From assembly GCA_002702745.1 (NCBI GenBank), contig PABM01000017.1, positions 4,391-12,828 of the forward strand: 8,438 nucleotides of DNA, given 5' to 3'. The notes under the pieces were generated by a model, which searched no databases, was not told the DNA's origin, and saw nothing but the letters and a program-made list of their open reading frames with translations. Every line of letters starts with the position of its first letter. Within the stretch, counting starts at the first letter, position 1. Both the position numbers and the translations under genes were made by a program. This document shows, one piece after another, positions 1 to 6,617 of the stretch. Origin of the DNA: Flavobacteriaceae bacterium. GTDB taxonomy: Bacteria; Bacteroidota; Bacteroidia; Flavobacteriales; Flavobacteriaceae.

Positions 1-383
1 GGGTGATAATTAAATTCATTGCCAAACTCCCACATAAGTATTGCAGGGTGATCTTTAAATTGATTAACATACCAAGTGTAACTATTTTCATTTAGCATCA
101 TAATTACTTTGATTCCTGCGTTGGCGAAAGCATTAAGTTCAGCAGCGTTTGTAATTGCTGCATATGTTCTTATGGTATTAATATTTGCATCAACTAATAG
201 TGGAATATCATCGTTAAATGAATAACCAGAATTTTCACCATTGCCTTCTCCTCTTGCATAACATATACCGTTTACCCTGTATTCTTGACCATCAACATAA
301 ATTTTTCTGTCCTCTACATATACAGATTGAGCATTTAATTGACTGATGAAAATAAAAAATAATAGAAATAAAACTTTTCTCAT
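1..383 (-). CDS. Secreted clan GH-A glycoside hydrolase, N-terminal part (runs off window)
   Basis: An open frame starts with ATG at 383-381 and stays open to the window edge, giving 127 complete codons. Residues 1-18 form a lipoprotein-free signal peptide (basic MRK, hydrophobic VLFLLFFIFIS core, likely cut after LNA), so the enzyme is exported. The mature part opens with a short beta-hairpin (YVEDRKIYVDGQEYRVNGI), then a TIM-barrel start: the strand-helix text INTIRTYAAIT (68-78), AGIKVIMML (89-97), and WEFGNE at 118-123. The GNE motif at the end of strand 4 is the usual acid/base site of clan GH-A, making Glu123 the expected proton donor. The family within the clan (GH2 barrel, GH5, or beta-1,3-glucan-acting GH17/GH72-like) cannot be decided from this fragment; the RTYA...AGI pattern faintly recalls the glucan-acting families. 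The start lies only 4 bases after the flavin reductase stop, suggesting read-through transcription from the tyrosine operon. A T9SS sorting domain may lie outside the window. Confidence 0.8.
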   Translation of the reverse strand, partial: MRKVLFLLFFIFISQLNAQSVYVEDRKIYVDGQEYRVNGICYARGEGNGENSGYSFNDDIPLLVDANINTIRTYAAITNAAELNAFANAGIKVIMMLNENSYTWYVNQFKDHPAILMWEFGNEFNYH

Positions 384-387
384 AAAT

Positions 388-1281
388 TTAAACTGAAAAC
401 AACATTAATATTGCAGATTCTAAATCATTTTTTTGAAGGAATTCTCTGACCTTTCTGTGTATTAAAATAATTTTTTCTTTTTCGTCAGCTAAACTAATGA
501 TTTTTTCCAATCCGTTAGACTCAATGAATTTATGGATTTCTATTACATTGGGAATCATTTCGATATTACCTAATCTTGCAATGTCGTTTTTAGATAAAAC
601 ATCAGAATCATTAATATGATTTGGTAGATTGTCAACTCCAATAGCATTTACACCAACTGGTTTTTTGATTTCAAATAAATTATCAGGCTTTATATCTAAA
701 TAATAATTACCTCCCATCCTTGCCACTAAATTTAGCTTTAGTGGATCTATGTCTCCTTTAGAGTCTAAAAATTCTTTATTTATGTGAATCATAAGAATCT
801 CACATATAATCAAGTTTCCAGCTCCGCCATCAGCCCCAAGGCTTATTACATCATTTACCTTGCATTCAAAAGAAATTGGCGACTCAAAGACCCTTGGTGG
901 TGATACTTTTATCGATGAAATTTTTGTTAAACCAGATTTTACAAACTCGTCTACTCCTCTTTCAAAATATACACTTGATAGCGAGGTTGGTTCAACAATA
1001 TTTTTATCTATAAGATTAATTACAACCTCCTTATTTTCTTGAATATTTGCCAGTGTATCTTTTTTGGAATTATCGGTAACCCTATTAGCAGGGGAAAAGA
1101 CCAAAACGGGGGGAGCTGCACTGAACACATTAAAATAACTAAATGGACTTAAATTAACATTTCCATTAGAGTCAATTGTACTTGCGAGAGCTATAGGTCG
1201 TGGGGTTACAGTATTCAAAAGAATTTTGTGTACCTCGCCAGTATTGAGATCTTTAGGGTCAATTGTCTTAAAATTTTTCAT
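388..1281 (-). CDS. Flavin reductase-like FMN-binding protein with C-terminal extension
   Basis: This is a 297-residue member of the flavin reductase-like (DIM6/NTAB) split-barrel flavoproteins. Residues 1-200 hold the FMN-binding fold: VTPRPIALAST (25-35), NLSPFSYFNVFSAAPPVLVFS (43-63), the KDTLANI segment (74-80) and the closing ARMGGNYY (187-194). Residues 205-297 form an extra, mostly helical and charged tail absent from minimal family members. The frame is open up to 1347, but the extra 22 residues would overlap the end of fahA; the ATG at 1281 lies one base after the fahA stop and begins the family-like text MKNFKTIDPKDL, so it is chosen. There is no Shine-Dalgarno sequence. The position as fifth gene of a phenylalanine/tyrosine operon implies a role tied to aromatic breakdown, for instance supplying reduced flavin or acting on a pathway intermediate, but this is inference; no substrate can be read from the sequence. 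It is soluble, with no signal peptide. Confidence 0.85.
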   Translation of the reverse strand: MKNFKTIDPKDLNTGEVHKILLNTVTPRPIALASTIDSNGNVNLSPFSYFNVFSAAPPVLVFSPANRVTDNSKKDTLANIQENKEVVINLIDKNIVEPTSLSSVYFERGVDEFVKSGLTKISSIKVSPPRVFESPISFECKVNDVISLGADGGAGNLIICEILMIHINKEFLDSKGDIDPLKLNLVARMGGNYYLDIKPDNLFEIKKPVGVNAIGVDNLPNHINDSDVLSKNDIARLGNIEMIPNVIEIHKFIESNGLEKIISLADEKEKIILIHRKVREFLQKNDLESAILMLFSV

Positions 1282-1282
1282 A

Positions 1283-2521
1283 TCAAATTGAAGGTAATAA
1301 TTTTGATTTAACTTCTCCAAAACCAACTCTAATATTATCTTTTTCACAATATCCTCGTATGATCACTGAATCATAATCTTCAATGAATGTTCTTGATGAA
1401 CCATCATTTAATTCAATATTTTTTTTACCTCCCCAGGATAATTCAAGCATTGAACCGTACGAATCCTTAGATTTTCCGCTTATTGTTCCAGAGGCCATCA
1501 TATCTCCAACATTTAAATTACATCCATTAATAGTATGATGGGCAATTTGCTGACTCATATTCCAATACATATACTTAAAATTTGATTTACAAACAATTGT
1601 TTCAATATTTGTTTCTTCTGGTAAAATAGAAACAGATAGATTTATATCATAGTTCTTTAAACCATTGAATTTTAAATAGTCAAGTACTTCGGGATTTTGA
1701 ATTGGACCCGCAACTCTAAAATTATCAAGTGCCTCAATAGTAACTACCCAAGGAGAAATTGAAGAAGCAAAACTTTTACCTAAAAATGGGCCAAGCGGAA
1801 CATACTCCCATTTTTGAATATCTCTAGCTGACCAATCATTAAATAAAACTTTTCCAAAAATATAATTATCAGCATCATCAGTTTTTATGGATGATCCTAA
1901 AGATGATTTCTTACCTATAATATACCCCATTTCAAGTTCAAAGTCTATTCTTTTTGAAGAAGTGAAAACAGGCTTATCAGAGTCTAAGGGCATTACCTGA
2001 CCTTTAGGTCTAAAAATGTCAACACCACTTACAATTATGGATGATGCTCTACCGTGATAGCCTACTGGTAAATGCCTCCAGTTTGGAAGTAATGGATTTG
2101 AAGGATCTCTAAACATTGACCCAATATTAGTAGCATGCTCAATACTAGAATAAAAATCAGTGTAGTCACCTACTTTAACAGGTAAATGCATTTCAGTTTC
2201 ATTCATTGGAATTATTACAATAGAACTCATTTTAATCTTAGAACTCTCATCTGTAAGCTGCTGTTGTATAATTTCTCTGACCTTATTTGTTTTATTTTTT
2301 CCGAGATTAATAAAATCATTTAAAAAATTATTTTCAAACACATTATTATTAATATTTAAATCTTTAAAAATATCTAATTCATTACACGCTAAAAGATCAA
2401 TTATATTATTTCCAATAGCAATACCAACTCTTTTTGAATTCTTATTTGTAGAGAAAATCCCAAATGGTAAGTTATATATTGAAAAATCTGAATTTTTTGG
2501 TATTTCTATCCAAGTGTTCAT
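1283..2521 (-). CDS. fahA: Fumarylacetoacetase
   Basis: This cytoplasmic enzyme hydrolyses fumarylacetoacetate to fumarate and acetoacetate, the last step of tyrosine catabolism. At 412 residues it is close to the 419 of human FAH, and the two align almost without gaps with an offset of four. The metal-binding residues Asp122, Glu195, Glu197 and Asp229 are present. So are the catalytic base His129 (in DFYSSIEHA), and Tyr124, Arg138, Tyr155, Gln236, Tyr240, Lys249 and Thr346, matching the active-site residues of mammalian FAH. The signature blocks NDWSARDIQKWEYVPLGPFL (228-247), CKSNFKYMYW (311-320) and ASGTISG (343-349) are intact. Residues 1-110 are the less conserved N-terminal SH3-like domain. 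Its ATG overlaps the TGA of the upstream hydroxylase gene as ATGA, implying translational coupling; the stop is one base before the flavin reductase ATG. Direct hydrolysis of maleylacetoacetate by this protein cannot be excluded, as no isomerase gene is nearby. Confidence 0.97.
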   Translation of the reverse strand: MNTWIEIPKNSDFSIYNLPFGIFSTNKNSKRVGIAIGNNIIDLLACNELDIFKDLNINNNVFENNFLNDFINLGKNKTNKVREIIQQQLTDESSKIKMSSIVIIPMNETEMHLPVKVGDYTDFYSSIEHATNIGSMFRDPSNPLLPNWRHLPVGYHGRASSIIVSGVDIFRPKGQVMPLDSDKPVFTSSKRIDFELEMGYIIGKKSSLGSSIKTDDADNYIFGKVLFNDWSARDIQKWEYVPLGPFLGKSFASSISPWVVTIEALDNFRVAGPIQNPEVLDYLKFNGLKNYDINLSVSILPEETNIETIVCKSNFKYMYWNMSQQIAHHTINGCNLNVGDMMASGTISGKSKDSYGSMLELSWGGKKNIELNDGSSRTFIEDYDSVIIRGYCEKDNIRVGFGEVKSKLLPSI

Positions 2522-4269
2522 TTTATAAGTTTTAATCCGTTATCAATTAAATCAGTGAATTTATCATTTTTTCTTAGTTCTGTTAAAGATTTTTTAACCT
2601 TATCTCGAAGATCAGATTTTGTTTCAAATAAAATCTCATAAATTTCAAGTAATATTAACCACTCATGATTATAATTGCTAATAATATTATTATAAATACT
2701 GGAGATTTTTTTCAATTCAATGTGTCCAGACTGCCTAATATTTTTAACCTCTCCATATAATTTGTGTAATTGTAGATTTTTGTTATTATAAACGATTTGC
2801 TCTAATGTTGATTTTGGTAGTTTATAATTGTTTAAGAATGAATTATCGTCTGCAGGTCCTGCAAAAACTGATACAACCTTTTTTCCAACAGCCATATCAA
2901 AGACACCCCACTCGGGTTTGAATAAAAACTCATCATTATAAGTTACACTACAGTCTTTAAAACTGATTAACTGAATTTTTCCCTTAATATCCCGCTTTCC
3001 GGTAATTATAATTCCTTTTACTAAGATACCTCCTTCAAATTTCAACTGTGAATATTCTCCTTCTATAATCCCATATGCTTCCAAATCTTTTGGAGACATA
3101 TCTTCAATTGCTAAATTTATTCCTTCTAATTTTCCTACAGGCGAACCAAAACCATCTTTGTGATAATTAATTCCATGGCCGATTAATTCTTTATTATTAT
3201 TTGCTAAGGCTGTTGAAGAGGAAGATTGAATGTATATAGGTTTGTCATCAAATGAAATAACCCTTGTGAAAATTGAAGAAATCTGAATTCCGGTTGATAA
3301 TTGAATTGTACCCATTTTTTTTGAATTAATGACTTTCTCAACTGAACTTAAACCTCCAATTCTTACACACATTTTATTAGCAAATTTTTCTAATACATAA
3401 CTTAGATGAGAAAATGTCGGAGTAACAAAAAGATGAGGTTGAGCAGAGGTGATATCAAAGTTCGTTTCAGCTGCTTCTATTGAATATGGAATTTTTTTAA
3501 TATCCTCTGACAGACAATCTTTACTTTCTTCAATTGACGATAATAATCCAGCTCCATATATTTTTGGATTATTAATGTCGCCGATTAAACCATATTCTAC
3601 ACTCCACCAATGTAGATTTCTTATTTTAGCCATCTCTGAAAGCTCGCTTAATTCACTTTGAATTTTTTCAACTTTTTTTGTAGCGATTGCGATATCTTCT
3701 TCTTTTGAATTTGGATTTTCTTTTAGAATAGAAAGTTCTCTAATAGCATCAAATATTTTATCATCTTCTTGAGAAGAAATAGCTTTACTACCAAGTTGTC
3801 CAAATCTCCTCAAATACTCAGCATACTCAGGATTTGCAATAATCGGAGCATGACCGGCAGCTTCATGTATGATATCAGGTGCAGGAGTATATCCAATATG
3901 ATCTATTGTTCTTATTTCAGATGAAATAACAAGTACATTGTGAGCTTGAAAAGCCATAAACGCATTGGGAGGAATAAAACCATCCACAGCTACGGCTGCC
4001 CAACCTATGTCCTTTAAAATTCTATTCATCCCCTCCATTCTGGGGATTTTATCTATTGAAATTCCCGTTAGTTTTAAACCATCTATATAGGAATCATGAG
4101 CATATTTTCTTAAATAATTTAAATTTAATCTCATAACATATCTCCAAACTGACTGATTTTGATATGTGTATTCACTGTATGGTTGTTTAATAATGTAGGG
4201 ATGTAAACTTTTTGGTAATTTTGAAGTTACTTCATTAAACTCAATTTCTAAATCTCCTTTTTTTGTCAT
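2518..4269 (-). CDS. phhA: Aromatic amino acid hydroxylase (phenylalanine 4-monooxygenase type), long form
   Basis: This non-haem iron, pterin-dependent monooxygenase should convert phenylalanine to tyrosine and so feed phenylalanine into the homogentisate pathway. The iron ligands are His135 and His140 (PDIIHEAAGH) and Glu225 (WWSVEYGL). Arg120, Tyr127, Thr128, Pro129 and Glu136 match human PAH Arg270, Tyr277, Thr278, Pro279 and Glu286, and GAGLLSS (239-245) is conserved. At 583 residues it is about twice the size of the short proteobacterial enzymes. It lacks an N-terminal ACT domain. The second histidine and Glu225 are 85 residues apart instead of 40 in human PAH, because of a charged helical insertion at about 165-212. 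About 280 residues follow the catalytic domain: a beta-rich part (about 315-475) and a helical end (485-583). Long forms of this kind are, from memory, also found in Bacillus cereus-group bacteria and other Bacteroidota. Substrate choice between phenylalanine and tryptophan is inferred from the operon, not from residues. It starts 5 bases after hppD. Confidence 0.93.
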   Translation of the reverse strand: MTKKGDLEIEFNEVTSKLPKSLHPYIIKQPYSEYTYQNQSVWRYVMRLNLNYLRKYAHDSYIDGLKLTGISIDKIPRMEGMNRILKDIGWAAVAVDGFIPPNAFMAFQAHNVLVISSEIRTIDHIGYTPAPDIIHEAAGHAPIIANPEYAEYLRRFGQLGSKAISSQEDDKIFDAIRELSILKENPNSKEEDIAIATKKVEKIQSELSELSEMAKIRNLHWWSVEYGLIGDINNPKIYGAGLLSSIEESKDCLSEDIKKIPYSIEAAETNFDITSAQPHLFVTPTFSHLSYVLEKFANKMCVRIGGLSSVEKVINSKKMGTIQLSTGIQISSIFTRVISFDDKPIYIQSSSSTALANNNKELIGHGINYHKDGFGSPVGKLEGINLAIEDMSPKDLEAYGIIEGEYSQLKFEGGILVKGIIITGKRDIKGKIQLISFKDCSVTYNDEFLFKPEWGVFDMAVGKKVVSVFAGPADDNSFLNNYKLPKSTLEQIVYNNKNLQLHKLYGEVKNIRQSGHIELKKISSIYNNIISNYNHEWLILLEIYEILFETKSDLRDKVKKSLTELRKNDKFTDLIDNGLKLIK

Positions 4270-4274
4270 ACAGT

Positions 4275-5393
4275 TTAAAGTGTTCCCCTATTCCTTTGCT
4301 CACTTTCAATTGCTAAGAATAAAGCTTTAAAATTTCCTTTTCCAAACGAATTAGCGCCTCTTCTTTGAATAATTTCAAAAAATATTGTTGGTCTGTCAAC
4401 TAGTGGTTTTGTAAAAATCTGTAGTAGATATCCATCGTCATCACGATCAATTAATATCCCGTTTTCCCTTAATAACTCGACATCCTCCTGAATATGCCCT
4501 ACCCTATCGATTAAATCATCATAGTAGGTTTCAGGAACATATAAGAATTCTATTCCTCTATTTTTCATTTCGCTAACTGTTGCTATAATATCATCAGTAG
4601 CCAAAGCCAAATGTTGAACACCAGCGCCGTTATAAAAGTCAAGATACTCCTCTATTTGTGATTTGTTTAGTCCCTCAGCAGGTTCGTTAATTGGAAATTT
4701 TACCCTACCGTTTCCGTTACTCATCACTTTACTCATTAAAGCTGTATATTCCGTTGAAATATCATTATCGTCAAATGAAACAATTTGTGTGAAGCCCAAG
4801 ACGTCTCTGTAAAAATTACACCATTTATTCATTTCATTCCACCCTACATTACCAACGATATGATCAACATATTTTAATCCTATTTGTCCAGACAAATTAT
4901 TATTCTTCCATTCTTTATATCCAGGAAGAAATACTCCGTTATAATTCTTTCTTTCAATAAATAAGTGCACTGTTTCACCATAAGTGTATATACCAGATTT
5001 AACAATAATACCATTTTCATCAGAAATTTCGATAGGCTCGATAAATGATTTTGCACCTCTTTTAATCGTCTCTTCGTATGATTTAAGGGAGTCTTCTACA
5101 AGAAAAGCAATAACTTTTACTCCGTCACCATGCTTTGTATAATGATCATTAATTTCAGATTTTTCGACATAAGATGAGGTTAAAACAAATCTAATTTTAT
5201 CCTGTTTTATAACATATGAAACTTTAGAGTTATCACCAGTTTCGAGACCTGAATATGCTTCTGATTCAAATCCTAAAGCGTTATTATAGAAATAAGCTGA
5301 TTGTTTTGCATTTCCAACATAAAATTCAATATAGTCAACACCTAAAATTGGCAAAAAATCTTTTGCATCATTAAAAATTTTATCAATCTTCAT
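4275..5393 (-). CDS. hppD: 4-hydroxyphenylpyruvate dioxygenase
   Basis: This Fe(II) enzyme oxidises and decarboxylates 4-hydroxyphenylpyruvate to homogentisate in the cytoplasm. Its 372 residues are normal for the family and show two vicinal-oxygen-chelate halves: the degenerate N-terminal half (about 17-150, starting GVDYIEFYVGNAKQS) and the catalytic C-terminal half (about 172-345). The iron ligands are His178 (KYVDHIVGN), His261 (GVQHLAL) and Glu340 (FFEIIQR). Substrate-contact residues known from the plant enzyme are also present: Asn236 (INEPAEG), Gln246 (KSQIEEYL), Gln260, Gln325 and Phe327 (LLQIFTKP), and Phe350. The C-terminal gate helix is intact (FGKGNFKALFLAIESEQ, 350-366). The residue set separates it from 4-hydroxymandelate synthase only by context, and the hmgA and fahA neighbours settle that. 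The ATG lies 6 bases after the hmgA stop, with an A/T-rich leader and no Shine-Dalgarno sequence. Confidence 0.97.
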   Translation of the reverse strand: MKIDKIFNDAKDFLPILGVDYIEFYVGNAKQSAYFYNNALGFESEAYSGLETGDNSKVSYVIKQDKIRFVLTSSYVEKSEINDHYTKHGDGVKVIAFLVEDSLKSYEETIKRGAKSFIEPIEISDENGIIVKSGIYTYGETVHLFIERKNYNGVFLPGYKEWKNNNLSGQIGLKYVDHIVGNVGWNEMNKWCNFYRDVLGFTQIVSFDDNDISTEYTALMSKVMSNGNGRVKFPINEPAEGLNKSQIEEYLDFYNGAGVQHLALATDDIIATVSEMKNRGIEFLYVPETYYDDLIDRVGHIQEDVELLRENGILIDRDDDGYLLQIFTKPLVDRPTIFFEIIQRRGANSFGKGNFKALFLAIESEQRNRGTL

Positions 5394-5399
5394 TTATAA

Positions 5400-6566
5400 T
5401 TATTTATTTTTTTCTAACCAAGACTGGTAATAATTTCCGTCATCGATTTTGACAGCATAATCGGTAACTTTCAGTGGTTGAAATGTATCAACCATTACCG
5501 CAAGTTCTTTTGTTTCTTTTTTTCCAATACTTTTTTCCATTAATCCAGGATGAGGACCGTGCGGAATTCCAGCTGGATGAAGACTAATATAGCCTTCATC
5601 AACATTTTTCCTACTCATAAAATCACCGTCAACATAATAAATAACTTCATCTGAATCTATATTACTATGATTATAAGGGGCGGGAATAGCATTTGGATGG
5701 TAATCATAGAGTCTAGGAACAAAAGAACAAATAACAAAATTACTGGTTTCAAAAGTCTGATGAACCGGTGGTGGTTGGTGGATTCTTCCGGTGATTGGTT
5801 CGAAATCATGAATTGAAAACTTGTAAGGATAATTATAACCATCCCACCCAACAATACTAAACGGATGAGCTGCATAAAGACATTCATGAATAGAATCATT
5901 CTTTTTAATTTTTAAAAGAAAATCTCCAGTTTCATCAAAGGTTTCTAATTTACTTGGGGGGTGCAAATCTCTCTCGCAATAGGGAGAACTTTCTAAATGT
6001 TGACCAAACCAATTTCTATATCTCTTTGGTGTATAGACCGGAGATTTTGATTCAACTATAAATAGCCTATTATTCTCTTCGTTAAAATCGATTTGATATA
6101 TGACTCCGCGTGGAATCACTAAATAATCACCATACTTAAAATCTATATTTCCTAAAAAAGTTCTAAGCTTTCCAGATCCCTTGTGTATAAAAATAACTTC
6201 ATCAGAGTCGGTGTTTTTGTAAAAATAATCACTGAGGGATTTAGTAGGAGATGCCAAAGAAATTTGACAGGTATTATTAAATAATATTATTTTTCTGCTT
6301 TTTAAAAAATCATGTTCTTTTTCAATGTTAAAACCCACTAACATCATGGACTTTAAGTTATTTTCAATTGAAGCTTTGGGAGATATAGAGTAGGTATTTA
6401 ATATTTCTTTAACCTGAGTAGGTCTCTGCGTGTGATACATTAATGAGGACATTCCATCAAAACCAATCGTACCAAAAAGTTCTTCATAATAAAATTTACC
6501 ATTTTTATTTTTAAAAATAGTATGTCTTTTACCAGGTATATCTCCTAGTTTGTGATATCTAGGCAT
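5400..6566 (-). CDS. hmgA: Homogentisate 1,2-dioxygenase
   Basis: This enzyme opens the ring of homogentisate with O2, giving maleylacetoacetate; it is cytoplasmic and Fe(II)-dependent. At 388 residues it is shorter than the roughly 430-450 of the human and Pseudomonas enzymes, a compact form I associate with Bacteroidota. The bicupin layout is visible: an N-terminal cupin half around 118-160 (SDEVIFIHKGSG ... YGDYLVIPRG) and the catalytic C-terminal cupin at 295-340. The iron ligands are best placed at His300 (APYNHSN), Glu307 (SDEVIYYVDGDF) and His336 (IPHGPHPG), corresponding to human His335, Glu341 and His371. The N-terminus PRYHKLGDIPGKRHT is typical of the family in Bacteroidota. It is the first gene of the aromatic cluster, 51 bases after the stop of the glycoside hydrolase gene, and the gap carries the only candidate promoter or operator for the set. 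Its leader lacks a Shine-Dalgarno sequence. Confidence 0.96.
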   Translation of the reverse strand: MPRYHKLGDIPGKRHTIFKNKNGKFYYEELFGTIGFDGMSSLMYHTQRPTQVKEILNTYSISPKASIENNLKSMMLVGFNIEKEHDFLKSRKIILFNNTCQISLASPTKSLSDYFYKNTDSDEVIFIHKGSGKLRTFLGNIDFKYGDYLVIPRGVIYQIDFNEENNRLFIVESKSPVYTPKRYRNWFGQHLESSPYCERDLHPPSKLETFDETGDFLLKIKKNDSIHECLYAAHPFSIVGWDGYNYPYKFSIHDFEPITGRIHQPPPVHQTFETSNFVICSFVPRLYDYHPNAIPAPYNHSNIDSDEVIYYVDGDFMSRKNVDEGYISLHPAGIPHGPHPGLMEKSIGKKETKELAVMVDTFQPLKVTDYAVKIDDGNYYQSWLEKNK

Positions 6567-6617
6567 ATTTAGTTTGTTTCTTTAAAATTACAAAATTGTA
6601 AATAGACTAAAAAACAA
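6567..6617 (-). promoter_or_regulatory. Leader gap before hmgA with weak Bacteroidota-type promoter
   Basis: This is the only gap between genes longer than 6 bases. On the coding strand it begins with TTG (6617-6615) and, 16 bases on, carries CAATTTTG (6598-6591), one mismatch from the Bacteroidota -7 element TAnnTTTG; the -33 TTG consensus is usually placed slightly further away. The ATG of hmgA follows about 25 bases later. The match is imperfect and A/T-rich sequence gives such hits by chance, so this is a candidate only. Transcription could also read in from the glycoside hydrolase gene, since no convincing terminator lies between. Confidence 0.35.
6588..6601. promoter_or_regulatory. 14-bp palindrome, possible operator of the tyrosine operon
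   Basis: The sequence TTACAA-AA-TTGTAA is a perfect inverted repeat with 6-base arms and a 2-base centre. It overlaps the candidate -7 element and lies 21 bases before the hmgA ATG, a position where a bound repressor would block transcription. No regulator gene is in the window. Its arms are short and A/T-rich, so it may be chance. Confidence 0.3.

Noticed and set aside
391..450. Internal promoter for the downstream hydrolase gene
   Set aside because: TAATGTTG near 400 is one mismatch from TAnnTTTG, but no TTG lies at a suitable distance upstream.
860..1042. Plus-strand open frame of 60 codons
   Set aside because: It lies antisense inside the flavin reductase gene, whose protein is conserved throughout this stretch; the frame shows no family motif.
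1282..1347. Longer start for the flavin reductase, adding 22 residues
   Set aside because: The added residues overlap the conserved end of fahA and resemble no family N-terminus; the ATG at 1281 gives ordinary operon spacing.
3449..3661. Plus-strand open frame of 70 codons
   Set aside because: It is antisense to the catalytic part of the hydroxylase, across the Glu225 region; chance frame.
5657..5899. Minus-strand 80-codon hydrophobic frame resembling a small membrane protein
   Set aside because: It is a shifted frame within the iron-binding cupin of hmgA; its hydrophobicity is a by-product of A/T-rich codons read out of phase.
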